Source of the DNA: Hyaloperonospora brassicae | Lineage: Eukaryota > Oomycota > Peronosporomycetes > Peronosporales > Peronosporaceae | NCBI GenBank assembly: GCA_947650285.1 | Contig: CANTFL010001407.1 | Span: forward strand, 310,001-374,000 | Direction: 5' to 3' | DNA length: 64,000 nucleotides | Shown: in pieces, positions 9,072-20,388 of the stretch | Position numbering within the stretch: position 1 is the stretch's first letter | Layout of the letters: every line of letters starts with the position of its first letter | The notes under the pieces: model-generated | What the model saw: only the letters and a program-made list of their open reading frames with translations | What the model was told of the DNA's origin: nothing | Database searches by the model: none | Made by a program: the position numbers and the translations under genes

Positions 9072-12000
9072 TTAGTTCTGTGCCTTGATCACCTTCAGAT
9101 CATTTAGAAACGCCACCACCTCTTGCGAAAATGTCGGAAGGTCGACCTGGCCGCTCCACTGCAAACACTCGCCTTCCATCTTCGACGCAGCCTCGAGCTG
9201 CGATGGTGTGAGAATGTCCTTGATGTAGCTATGAAGAAACACCTGGTAGAAAGACGCAAAGTCCACAGCTGCAACACGATGCAGCAGCTGAATCACTTCA
9301 TCCTGGAGAAGATTCATCTCGCCGCGCGTCAGAATGTTCATAAGTGTCGAGAGGAAGCCCAGACGCAGCTCACTTTGGAACCCTGTAAAAGCAAACAACC
9401 CTTGCGCCTTGTCCACCCGGTCCAGTAGTCCAAGCACCTGCTTACAGATACGCGGAGCCAAATTCGAGCTTTCGCGACTCAACACGCTCGCGAGGCTCTG
9501 GAAGATGGACAGGAAGTACGTGTGCGCCTGGCCGGACGCGTAGCCCCGTTCGCGGGCGCCATCTTGAGTAAATTGGCCAGAGTAGACGATAAAGTAGCGA
9601 AAGTGCTTTTCCAGTAATTGTTCGACCAAGGCCACGTAGTAGCCCAGGATGACCGAATCGCTTTCTGGATGCGAAAAGATCGGCTACATGCACCACAAAA
9701 AAACACAGCTCGATAGTGAGTGGCTTGTAAGCGTATACAAAACGTGGCTGTCGTACCTCTTTCAGTGGTCCAAAGCAAAGATCGAGGATGTTTTGCAAGA
9801 ACGAAGTAAAGACCGAAGTCGGTTCTTCGACGACGATCTTCAGCAGCTGTAAAAAGCCGCAAAGAACCATCAGACCAGTGTTTCCTTGGCTGTAAAGTCT
9901 GTGTAAGACATCACAAGCGTACATGTTAGTCACAAAAAAGATCGTAGTCGGAACAGGTGCAAGCAAGCACGTACACGCCAGACAGTTGCGGGTTGTTGAA
10001 AATCTCCACAAACGTGCGCATTATCTCCGACACGGTCTCCTTTTGCATCTCCTTGCGGATCGACTTGAGCAACTGAGCGTACAGACGAACGATTTCGTTC
10101 ACCACTTTGAGCGCACTTTTGGCCTGACTGCTCGACCGAGGCGTACTTGACGCCGCCATTTTGCAAATGGTAGTAAAGTAAGTCGTCAATAGGGTAATCA
10201 ATGACGGTAGGGACGGCTGGAACACAGAGAAGAACGCGTCCTTTGCAATCTTCGGCTTCGTTACAACCGAGCGGGCAAGACAGCGCACTACGTAGCAGTC
10301 GCGCCTCAGCTGTGCAACCATAACATGCTCGAGCACGCGGTGCTCATTCTGACGCAGCGTCAAGGCGGACTGATCGATAGACTCGCGAATTGGAATTAAC
10401 AACGACCCGTAACTGTTCTCCCACTTTTGCGATCCGTTTGAGGCCTCGCTGTTGCCTCGTAACGATATCGCCGAATTCAAAATCGAATTCGACATCGAAG
10501 TGTAGAGGTCGCCTTGAATCGCTAGCGGCAAGTGCAAGCTGAACTGATGAATGTGTGCCTCAAGTTGGGTCATGGACGAAATCTGGAGCATGTCGTCATA
10601 GGATAATACGAAGCCGAGGTTTGCAAGCAGCTGCGTCGAGTTCTGCATCACAGCCAAAGGGGACGGCACGATGCTCGTGTCAAACGTCTGAAGCAGCACC
10701 TGGAGAATGATCTCCGAGGCATGTAGCACGTCCTGTCTAGCGCCACTCTTGATCACGAACGGGACGCAGCTCAAGCAGTACCGAATGCTCGTGAGCGCTT
10801 CACACTGTAACTCAATAAAAGCGTCGCCTCGAGTATGCAGTCGGTGCCGCACCATGTAGTCCGACATTTTGACAAACATGTGCAAGATCTGCCAGCCAGC
10901 CATCTGCTGAGTCATGTCATCGCTGGAGCTGCAGTAGGTGGCGCACACGCTAGAGAGAATCGCGCAGTTGACGGTCAAGTCGCGAATGGCATACCGCTGC
11001 TGCTCCCACTGTTCGGATTGCTGCGTGGCCACAGGCGTCTCATGCAGGCAGAACAATACCTTCTGAGCATTACCTTGAACACGAGGCAGCATGAGATCCA
11101 GTAGTGGAGGTGCGCAAGAAGGAAGTGCCGCAATTCGTCGAATCAGTGCGATGCAGTCCACAATAAACTGCTTTCGATCTGAAAGCTCTACCATGGCAGC
11201 AGACGCACTGGAAGCATTGCCACTTGCAGCATCCGTCTTGATCTGTGCGAGATCCTGCAACGAACCGGTACCGTACGTTCTGTCGGAGCTTTCCAAGTCA
11301 AACGCTATGCTGTTGTCTGCGTCTTCATGGTCGCCATGCGTTCCCGCATCATCGCCGTCGTCCAATTCGTCCAGCTGGTTCCGATTCGACTCGTACACTG
11401 CACGCTCGACCAGGTGAAGCATCACGGCCACAAGACCCTTCTCGTAAGCGGCCAGTACGACTCGCATTCGCTCATTCGCAGCGCCTTCATTCTGTTCCAC
11501 TTCTTCAATGTACGACACCACTACTTCCCACACACCCAGACAGTTCATAAACCCTTCAACATGGGGCTGTTTCGTCGTCAGCGAATAAATGGCCTGCAAC
11601 AACGTCTGCAACGTCTCCCCGTACTTTGGCTGCTCCAGTCGCTTGAGATGATGCGACACAAACACTTCGACACACTCGCTCAATTTGTCTAAAAAGTGCT
11701 CCGTCGCTCTGGCCAGCACCCCGTCTTCCACGGTCTTCTGCAGCAACGGACACAAGCGCAGCATCACCTGCGCGACAATGGCATCCCCTCTCGACGGCTC
11801 GAATCGCTTGCTCATCAGCTCTGTTACACACTGTAAGGCCGTTGCACTCGACACACACACGTGCGACGTCAGACCTCGACCCTGCACGATCTCCCAGTTC
11901 CTCGCCAGCTCAAACAAGAGCGCGATCCACACTTCCGTCACGAGCTCTGCCACTGGAGCCCACGTACTCAGTGCATTGAACGCCAGTAGCGCTACGTTTG

Positions 12001-12646
12001 CCACACGATCTTGTCGCTCCACAAGTTGCGGGGCACCGGTTTGCACGTCATGGCTACACTTTTGCAGCACGGCAGCCAGCACCGTCAATATTGCTGGCAG
12101 GTGACTGGTCAACTTGGCTTTGGCTTCTCGCGCGATCGTCGCGAGCACAAGTGCATCGTCGCGTCCGAATTCGTCCACAATGACTTGCAGGAGCTCCAGA
12201 CCGATTTCCTGAGACGGGGCAGCGACTACGAGACCTTCAACTTGGCTCCAAAACTCGGGCCATAAATTATGAGAGTCGCGCCACTGGAGTTTGGCGATAT
12301 CGGCAATGACTTTTCGCAGTTTACGGTGCACAAAGGGCACGTGGTGGGGCGACGCTGATTGGAGGAAATGCCACACAAACTCACGAAGCTCCATTTGGTC
12401 CCTCGGGGAGAATTGGACCCATTTTTTCGCCACATATTCCTCCAACGTCGTTGCTGCAAACCAGAGCGAGTATTCATTCTGAGAGGTACGCAGCAACCTG
12501 AAGACCACGGGCAAGCACGCCGCCGGCGAGTCTTTGAACGCCGTGAGCTCTTGTTCCAGCTGCAGTTTGTCGGCAGCAGACGTGGACGGGTCCAATAGCC
12601 GTTGCAGCGCAGCCTCAACGCCAGCGATCGCTGCGTCGGAGCTCAT
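9072..12646 (-). CDS. XPO6: Exportin-6-like nuclear export receptor (3 exons)
   Basis: Three exons join to 1141 residues: 12646-9975, 9898-9757 and 9683-9072. Both introns (76 and 73 bp) begin GT and end AG: donor GGCGT|GTACGT with acceptor ACACAG, then GAG|GTACGA with acceptor TGTAG; phases agree. The N-terminus has an importin-beta/exportin-1-type repeat region (WFAATTLEEYVAKKW, then RKLRKVIADIAKLQW). The C-terminus matches the exportin-6 family in order (VVEEPTSVFTSFLQNIL, HFRYF, LLQDEVIQLLHRVAAVDFASF, LPTFSQEVVAFLNDL). Human XPO6 is about the same length. Exportin-6 is known to carry profilin-actin out of the nucleus with Ran-GTP. A Ser/Asp-rich insert lies near residues 430-490. The gene is divergent from the gene at 12797. 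Confidence 0.88.
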
Positions 12647-12796
12647 TCGTTTTGTCAGGATCGCTTTCTGAGCGGCCCTTGTGAAATTGGGTAATTTAGA
12701 GAGTGGTCAGACAGTGCATAACGCCACGTCACGACGACAGAATAGATAGACTCTGGTTTTAAACACGCTTGTGGAAACAGTACCATTCCTGTCAAC
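12647..12796. promoter_or_regulatory. Short divergent promoter region
   Basis: Only 150 bp separate the exportin-6 start codon (-) from the start codon of the four-exon gene (+), so both 5' UTRs and promoters must fit here or overlap. CCATTCCTG at 12783-12791, just before the plus-strand ATG, loosely resembles the oomycete initiator (TCATTYY). No TATA-like element seen. Confidence 0.5.
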
Positions 12797-14029
12797 ATGG
12801 CTACACGCTCGTACGCTGGTCCAGAGTGGCTATTGTTCATAAGGACGGATAGCGACCGCGATGGGATTGTCGTGACAGCGGTGAGTACGCGGGGAAAGAA
12901 TGTCGTGGCCGAGCGAATGGTGGACGAGACCGCGTTGATGGAGCATGTAGGACTGGGAGTGACATATCATAGTTGTGAAAACGATTGTATTGATAGACGA
13001 ATTGTTTAATACTTTGCGTGGCGCTATTATGTGTCACGATACAAATACGAAGACTAACCGACTGACATGCTCACTTTTACGCAGAGCGAAGAAATTGGTG
13101 TCGAAATGGAACCGATCGAGTTTCGGCCTTTGCTGCTCGTGTGTCACGCCCGAACAAGTTTGCTGCTCAATTAATTGCGTTGTATTCGCAACCAAGAGTC
13201 TAATTGTAGTTTTGCTGTTTTCTTGCTCCAATTACAATTATTATTCGCTTCTGTATTTGCTATGTATCATGGCGACGGCTATTTCTATTATTATTGTATC
13301 ACGATGACTGTATTTTTGCCATTGTATTTACGATTGTGGTATTCTTCCGATTATTGTATTTACTTTTTTGTGTTCTTTGTATTTCTGTTATTCCTGTTTA
13401 TTATTCTTTTACGGCGTTGTTCGTGTTGTTGTTGCTCCGTCTGGTTGATTCCAAATAATAACATGACTATGCAGAAAACACTGGAAACGCGTCGCAATGT
13501 CGACCTGAGTGTGAGGATGAGGGCAGAAAGTGAGACAGTAGAAGAAGTTCATCTGTTGTTGACGTACGCGTTCAGCTCCGACATTCGTCGAAAAGGAGCG
13601 TTTCGACTATCGATCGTTGCAGCGGATGCCCCAGTGAGTCTCGTGGCATTGTTGACCAGCATTCATGCGACGCCGCCACGTCCGATACTTTCGGAAGACG
13701 AGCAACGAGAGAAAGTGGCAACGGAATTGCCGTCTTCTGCGTCAAAAAGCAGCGATGCTGTGGGTCCTGAAAAGGCAGAGGATGGCAACATGAGAGACAG
13801 CGGAGAAGCGACAGCTTTCCACAGGGCTTCGAGTTCCACTGCAACAGCTGCGTCGATCCGTCCAGTGCGGCTGCAAAAGAGACTCCATCCTGCTGGAACA
13901 ATGTACTTGCAAACTCTCTGTAGGTACATTTCGTCCGAATTGTCGAGTGTGACCAAGTGATTGTGTCGTGTGTGGATCTCTTGTAGGCGACGGAAAGGTC
14001 CTCGAGGGGCCAAGTTGGCAAAGAAGTAG
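12797..14029 (+). CDS. Unrecognised 4-exon gene, 231 aa, with basic C-terminal tail
   Basis: I reconstruct four exons: 12797-12946, 13085-13138, 13475-13923 and 13987-14029. Splice sites are GAGCAT|GTAGGA/CGCAG, CTGCTC|GTGTGT/ATGCAG and TGTAG|GTACAT/TTGTAG. Phases are consistent and the sum is 231 codons plus TAG. Introns are 138, 336 and 63 bp; the second is long and T-rich, and exon 2 is only 18 codons, so that part is the least sure. The N-terminal 120 residues alternate predicted strands (WLLFI..., GIVVTAV..., VDLSVRM..., FRLSIVAAD) and are followed by a Ser/Glu-rich linker and the tail RRRKGPRGAKLAKK. I do not recognise the family. The small beta head, linker and basic tail loosely recall XLF/PAXX/XRCC4 DNA-repair factors, but no signature residue proves it. 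Divergent from exportin-6. Confidence 0.55.
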
Positions 14030-16236
14030 CAGGTTGCTGTGCAAATATGAGGTTGCGTTTGGGTTGTGCTGTACGTTTAACGACATGAGTGTTTGCATCT
14101 TGGGGCGCTCGTTTTAGCGCTATTCGAACAATGAATGCGATGTGCATTGATTGCTGTCTTGTGGCGATTACATCAGAACTCCTTGACCCATAGTGCACCG
14201 CATACTGTGATCAGCTCTACTCAAAGCCGTGAGCAAGTCTGTCTCGATACGACTCTTCATAGAACTGCCGGATTTGCTACTTTTGTTCAAGTTGCTGGCT
14301 ATACAGGACTTATGGAGTTCGCAAATCTGGCTAGTTTTGTGGGTTTGCCTCATGCACTAGTGCAGCGCTCATGGGTCCTCCCTTGCAGTGGAGGTGAGAC
14401 TCATATCGCCAGTATTGTACTTGCAGCACGTCCATCTGTTCATGGCCATGGCGTTGTTCCTTTTTCGACTCGTCTTCGTACTTGCAGACATTGCAATCGT
14501 CTATCAGCCACTTTGCCGATGAAACGTCGCGCGTCTCGTCGATCTCCAGTAAAGAGCCGTCGCTTCAGGCTGACACTTCATCGTTCATTGTACTCGTGCG
14601 AAGCAAGTAGAAGAAGCAATGTAGAAATAGTAAATCGTGCATGTCGTGTCGATGGCGTTGCTTACAAACAGCACACCTGTGTATGCGTTTCGACTCCATT
14701 TGTTTTACCTGCCTCGGCATATTCCACGATCAACAACGTGCTCATGTTTGCTCTCATGTGCAACTACTGTGTCCCCGTGAAGCTGCGAAGGATGTTGAAA
14801 GAAGAATTGGTGTTCTTCAATATACGTACGTGTGTCGTATTGCAAAGTCGTTGCATAAGATATGAACTCCTGCAACGCACCCTCTTGAAACCAGACATTG
14901 CCATCACCGATCACGGAACGAGGAGCTCAATACATATTCAGAGTCCAACCGGCAATAATTATTAGGATCCGAAATGCAGTACTCTATAGGGCAAATGCAT
15001 GTGTGAGTGCACGGATCGTAAACGTGCAGTGGCTTGCACGCAGATGACTTGAAGTTGAATGGATAGCTAACTACAAGCCGTGTTTTAACAAAGGCATCAG
15101 CCGTATCCGCTAAGACCGTAGTGGTCGCATGGAAGATGACACCTGCTTCCGGCACGCTGTTCGTTCACTATATTTCGACTTGATCCGCCAAGTCTGCACG
15201 ATTCTTGACCCAAAGTCGAGCTTTTCTCGATACCTTTTTGGCATCTTCGTCGTTGTTAATCCAGGCTTTGTAGCAAACTGACCTCTGGGACGAGTCGAGC
15301 TTCTCACTTTTGCTCCAGGTATGGCCACGAATGCTGACATATAATTGATTGAATCCGGATGCTCCGTCGAGTTGATACTGCATGTTACCGAATCGACAAG
15401 CCGACATTGCGCGGTACTGTTGAACGGTTCGTTTCATCAGTAGCAGCTCAAGATATCGCAGTGGCTTAACAACATTTCTGCTGTTGCCATACGACGAATT
15501 GCATAAGTGGTATGTGTGGTGAGTCAACATGAACAGTGAAGCGCGTTCGCGACCTTTTTTGGACAGTTTACTGCTATATGCTGGAGAGCGGACAGCTAAA
15601 AAGACAGATACTTGATGAGTCATGTGCTGCAGTACAATCATATCGATACTACAGCGCGTTCCGAGCTTCTGATGCGTTTTCAAATGGAAGACAGACATGT
15701 GCGCTCATGTTCACACTAGTTATTGGCAACGCATGTGCTAGATTAGTTTAACGAGCTAGAGGGATCGCTATCGTACAAACGCTAGTCTCTATCGTTGCGG
15801 AGCCAAATTGTGTACTTCGATACTAACAAAGCGCTTGGACCGCACTTTGATCATCGAATAAATGCGTCTGGCACGGAAGGTAATCGAGTCATCGAGACGG
15901 TGCTACCGCTCAGGTTGTTTTCGTATCGCTAATGATACTTGTTAGGAGATCCATAACGTCAACACGGATGGTACAACCATCTATGAGGTCTACTCACGCT
16001 TCGAGCTAGGTAGTGCCACGGATGCAAAATCAATAATAGCTCTGGAATTTACCGTCGCGAGGTCTGATGGGGGGTTTGCATTGTACGGAGAAGGCGGGTT
16101 TCGATGTCCGTGATGATACACACAACAAACACGTGCTACGGAAAAGACGCTCGACGCAAAGAACATGTAGCTACACAAGTGTAGACCGATAGAGTGACAA
16201 CCAATGTACGCAATACATGTGCAGTAGTTCCTCTTA
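14030..16236. other. Intergenic with two doubtful ORFs
   Basis: An ATG-started plus-strand ORF (14135-14965, 276 codons) has no recognisable domain and a Cys/Arg-rich composition typical of chance ORFs. A minus-strand ORF (15698-15168, 176 codons) has a more protein-like second half (FNQLYVSIRGHTW, AKKVSRKARLWVKNRA) that could be a transposase or unknown-gene fragment. Neither shows flanking exons. I would not call either a gene. Confidence 0.4.
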
Positions 16237-17604
16237 TCAACACACTCCTAGAGCATCATCCAAGAGAACTTCTTCCATCGTCCTCAGACAAGTTTGGCAC
16301 ATTTCTTCTTCAAATTTGATGATTGCGTCAGTGAACAGCTTCTCTTTCGCGCCTGAGGCCGCAGAGCTGAAATTCATGGGGACGAACCGAGTGACCGACT
16401 CTAATGAAGTCCCGGCGTACCCATCCACACTGCTCAGTGACGGCTGGAAAACGCACCAGCCAGTGCCATCCGAGTGCATGCCAGCAAAGTCGCCTTCCCC
16501 TTCGGTAAACTTCTTCCAGACAATAACGACTCGATGGCCTTCGCAATACTTTCGCGCAACGTGGAACTGCACGAGCGTACCACGACTTCCGGGGACGGAT
16601 CCCTGGTATTTCGCAATAGTCGTGTTATCGGGAATCCAAGCCCCCTCTACTTCGGTGTAGCCTTGGAGGTTCTCTAGACTGCACGCACGATCGATACGAG
16701 CCCGTAATCGATCGAACGAGAACGGTGTCGTCAACTTCCCCGCCAGTTCATGATACACCTCATCTTTCATCGCCCGTTGCGAGCGCAAGTAAAAGACATT
16801 TGCTTCGTCCTTCTCGTCCGACGGATCAGCCGTCGCATCCACTGCCAGCACTTCCCAGACTTTGTCCGTCTGTGCATACACGTCGTCGAGCTTCTGGATA
16901 TACGTCTCGTACAGCGCTTGATCGGGCGACTTGCGCCGCGCTTTCTTGACCAAACAGCCTTCACTTCCTCCTTCCTGCCGTTCGTCTCGAACCCGCTTCC
17001 TCACGAGGGCTCCCAGCTCCCGGATGAGTGCTGACTGGTGCTTCACTGCCTCAACGTATCGGCCATGTTGTTCTTCTGCCCGCAGTTTGGCCTGCAACTG
17101 TCGATCTGCCAGCGCTTTCCACATGATCGAGCGATCGCGCTCGGCACTTCCCGCTTGCACGATCGCCTTGGTCTTCTTCTTTTGCAGCAGTGCCAGTTGA
17201 TGCGACAGCGTGTTCACCAGCTCATGCAGAGCCAGTCGTTGGTCTTTTTGTTTCTTTCGGTACGAGCTGCGCCGAATGGCATCTCGACTGCGAACGCTCT
17301 CGCCCGCATCGGCCCTGGCAGGAGACAGTGGGGCCGACCGCAGACTTTCCGTATCGGTCAACGACGCGTCGCTGCACGATAAACGCATGTCGCGGAGACT
17401 GTCTGGGAAGCCCTCGGACCCGTACACTGCGGCAGAGGCCGTGACTTGATCCAGCAATTGCACGGCCGTGTCGGCGCTTGGCATCGTGAGCAGCGGCGGT
17501 GGGTCTTTGTCGAGGGACTGGACCAGGACGTTGCCAGGAACGGCCGTCCAGTCGAAGCTGTGCAAAAAGCACGACACTTCATCGAGGAACACCGAGTCGG
17601 CCAT
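16237..17604 (-). CDS. Atypical bZIP / START-like oomycete regulator
   Basis: Single exon. I choose ATG 17604 (455 residues; MADSVFLDEVSCFLHSFDW) because the 106 extra codons from ATG 17922 are low-complexity and look like 5' UTR. Residues about 103-146 form a basic stretch (RRSSYRKKQKDQR) running straight into a leucine-spaced helix (LHELVNTLSHQLALLQKKK), a bZIP-like DNA-binding and dimerisation unit without the canonical Asn...Arg spacing. The C-terminal 120 residues form a mixed alpha/beta domain (IAKYQGSVPGSRGTLVQF, YCEGHRVVIVWKKF, GWCVFQPS) like the START-like domain of an expanded oomycete family often annotated M96 mating-specific. It is probably a nuclear transcription factor; ligand and targets unknown. 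The gene at 53401 has the same layout. Confidence 0.75.
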   Translation of the reverse strand: MADSVFLDEVSCFLHSFDWTAVPGNVLVQSLDKDPPPLLTMPSADTAVQLLDQVTASAAVYGSEGFPDSLRDMRLSCSDASLTDTESLRSAPLSPARADAGESVRSRDAIRRSSYRKKQKDQRLALHELVNTLSHQLALLQKKKTKAIVQAGSAERDRSIMWKALADRQLQAKLRAEEQHGRYVEAVKHQSALIRELGALVRKRVRDERQEGGSEGCLVKKARRKSPDQALYETYIQKLDDVYAQTDKVWEVLAVDATADPSDEKDEANVFYLRSQRAMKDEVYHELAGKLTTPFSFDRLRARIDRACSLENLQGYTEVEGAWIPDNTTIAKYQGSVPGSRGTLVQFHVARKYCEGHRVVIVWKKFTEGEGDFAGMHSDGTGWCVFQPSLSSVDGYAGTSLESVTRFVPMNFSSAASGAKEKLFTDAIIKFEEEMCQTCLRTMEEVLLDDALGVC

Positions 17605-17989
17605 TCGTGGGGCGCCCAAGTTGCGAGACGGAACGGATAAAGTGTGCAAAATGGACGCGAAGAAGCCGAAGCCGAAGAAGAGCGAGCGAAGTTCAAGTAG
17701 CTGTTGGGCTGGGCGGATGACGTCATCGTGTTCACTCGCGATGGCGCGTCGTGGCGTAATCAGTGTAGAAAAAGGAGGGGGCGCAGGGCCACGAGCGCCA
17801 ATCCGAACGAACGACGGCCCCGACGTGGCAGGTGATGACGAACGCCGGTGTTGCCACACTGACTTATGTTGACCGCGTTCTCCGGTAGCCGATTGAATAG
17901 TCAGATCCGTGGGAGAAATCATTGGCGCAAACGTTTTTCCAGCTAATTTGTGGACCTGCGCGCGTTCAAAGCGCCTTCGTGTGCCCCAC

Positions 17990-18102
17990 TGGGTTCAGTT
18001 TGGTTGCACTAGTTGCACCTTTTTTGGTCAGTTGCCCCTCTGGGGTCAGTTTGGTTGCACTAGTTGCACCTCTGGGTTCAGTTTGGTGGCATAAGTTGCA
18101 CA
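17990..18102. repeat. Three copies of a 30-bp repeat upstream of the bZIP gene
   Basis: TGGGTTCAGTTTGGTTGCAC + TAGTTGCACC recurs at 17990-18019, 18041-18070 and, with changes, 18073-18102. Spacings are 51 and 32 bp, and a partial copy (GGTCAGTTGCCCC) sits between the first two. The array lies 70-180 bp before the longer possible start of the 16237-17604 gene, so it may be promoter DNA. Confidence 0.75.
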
Positions 18103-20170
18103 CAGGTCACTATAAACAGTCGAAGTCGAGTTGCGTGAGTTGCTCGAGGCCGTTTGTGCCTGTAGACAGCGCAGAGCAACCTGTTCCTCCGCTACTTGCG
18201 AGAAATACAGCGAACGAATTGCTATGTCTACAACACACCAATTTCCTCCTCTGGCTATATACAATGGCCATATGTCTCTGATCTCGGTCCTTTTTAGGTC
18301 CCAGTGCTTCGTGGTCCGTTCGTAAAAGGTGCACTTTGTGAGACGAGAACGGAGTTGCTACACAGCTTTTGGTCTGAATGTTTGGTGAAGAATAAGGAGC
18401 GTCGGTGTGGTTACAGTTCGCGCCTTTAGTGTGCACCACATGGGATCCACTGATACTGCTCCGGCTGCCAGCGTACCCCGTATGTACCCCCCCCTTCCCA
18501 CCCACTCCGCTGACTCTTTTCTGGTCGCATTCGTCTATGAAAATCTCTCAGCCCGCCGGCACCACACAGCGAGTACACCACGAGCGACTCTCAGCCCACA
18601 TTTGCACTCTATTTCGATGGGCCTCTTGATGACCAAATCTGCGCCTCGTGGTACCGCACCACATGCACTGTAAACGATAGCCATCGCACTTGCTCGGACA
18701 ATAATGGACCGAAGATTGCGATACTGTGCAACAACAAGGAGCAACACACTCGCCGTTCTATCTTTCTTCGGGCTCTCAGATGCGTCCGGGGGCAGACTGC
18801 AAGCGATCTCGTGCCGGGTATCACAAATGTATATTCGCAACTTTGACGGCCACTTGGTGTGGGCAGTGTGCAAAAGCTTATTGTACTCAAGAACAACCTC
18901 TTTCTAAAAGCGTGGGCTTCTGTGTTGTCCTGTTCGTATTGATGAGACAACGCGCTGTCTCGTGCGTATCGCCTGGTGTCGTCCGTCACACTTTCATGCC
19001 ACCGTCGACTTGGAGCAGCTTGTATTTCTGTAGAGTACTGAGCTTTTCCAACCATACAGACATGAGCCTTATGAAGTATTTCTAGTCAGCCTTGCAGGGC
19101 TCACTGCCACCGTGAAAAATGTCTACGAGTCACGATTTGATCCAAATTCGACATACGAGTAACATCCCAACTTCTCACTTAACTTACTCGAGCAAACGCA
19201 CGGTATTGGCGATGTGTCCAAACGGAGTTAGCATAAGGCACACGCTGGTCGACATTGTCTCTCTACATACTTGACTACAATAGTCCCATTTGGTTGCGCA
19301 GACACCGCTTGACCGCAACAATTGTATCATATATTTGAGCATAGAATTTGCCATCAAAGAGCTCGCTGATCGCAAAAGGTCTATTCCATGGTCGCATCCG
19401 ACCGTCTGTGCCATCAGGCGAGAAGGAAGCAACTGTAGATCGAGAGCTGCGTCTTGATTGACCGTTTCTTGGCGGCAGCTTCTAAGCGGCAGATCGCAGA
19501 TCGCTTCATGTTTCATGCAATCAGTCGTACGCAAATGGCGTCAAGCACATAATCTGTGGAAGGAAAGCCCTCTTTGCACCTGTTGATGCTGAAGTAACTT
19601 TGATCATGGTTTCTTCGTTCTGCTGCCATTTTACCCCCAGTACATCTTAGCACTTCTCTCCGTCGAGTCGTACGCGAGGACAACTGTCATGTTGCAGTTC
19701 AACTACATTCAAACACTGGAACACGACCAAGACAACACGTGAGGATATACAGCTTGTTACGGACGGCTGGCTCCTTTTTGATCTTCAATTTTTACCTAAG
19801 ACAAGTGAAGTCAAGCAAAGCGTCACATGTGGCAGTCACATGATGGAATCGCATTCTCTCGTTGTCGTACCTCAACGCATGGTTTCTATCCCAAAACATC
19901 GCAGTCGCTGACTGACGGCAACGCTTGTCCTATACATTGAGTGCGAGCTGCGCACACAATAGGAAACCTGATGCAGCTTCTCGCGGGTGGGACGTGCCTT
20001 GGGGGTCACGTACTTGGTCAGCTCCTTTCTCTAGCATTTGCTTTGTCAACTGCCGTTCGATTCACACCAATGAAGTATGTCGATGGAGCCTCTCGCACAA
20101 TACATACTTACATGCCGCATCATGTAATTAACGCAGTTCGCCAGGCTTGTTTGACGTCGTGACGAGTCAA
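18103..20170. other. Intergenic, one doubtful small ORF
   Basis: Nothing firmly recognisable over 2 kb. A minus-strand ORF from ATG 19516 to 19184 (110 residues) has a natural-looking composition (DHGIDLLRSASSLMANSML, CATKWDYCSQVC), and another frame just upstream (19640-19525) also reads openly. It may be the remnant of a broken gene. I cannot name it. Confidence 0.35.
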
Positions 20171-20242
20171 GCGTTGGGCAAACCTTCAGCGTTGGGCAAA
20201 CCTTCAGCGTTGGGCAAACCTCCAGCGTTGGGCAAACCTTCA
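20171..20242. repeat. 18-bp tandem repeat, 4 copies, upstream of the aquaporin
   Basis: GCGTTGGGCAAACCTTCA at 20171-20188, 20189-20206, 20207-20224 (one change, CTCCA) and 20225-20242. The array ends 146 bp before the aquaporin ATG, so it is in the promoter or 5' UTR. The near-identity of units suggests recent expansion. Confidence 0.9.
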
Positions 20243-20388
20243 GTGCACAACAATCTGAGCATGTTATTTCAGTGGCCATCAATCGTCACGTCCATTTTGA
20301 TGCGGTGCCGTTTGTTCTCAACTTTCCATCGTGTCGACTGATTCCATCATCGTAACAACGTGTGGGAAAGGATGCTGTTCATTTCAAC

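Noticed and set aside
9926..9974. Exportin-6 ending at the stop near 9926
   Set aside because: The stop lies in intron 1. Using GT-AG sites restores the family's C-terminal motifs and the usual length.
14135..14965. 276-codon plus-strand ORF
   Set aside because: Long enough to notice, but Cys/Arg-rich, no hydrophobic or domain pattern, no signal peptide and no neighbour link; treated as chance.
16015..16060. Resemblance of AATAGCTCTGGAATTTACCG to an antisense 18S rRNA segment
   Set aside because: Only about 20 imperfect bases; flanking sequence shows no rRNA similarity.
20171..20242. Short regular repeats considered as CRISPR
   Set aside because: Units are directly adjacent with no unique spacers, and the genome is eukaryotic.
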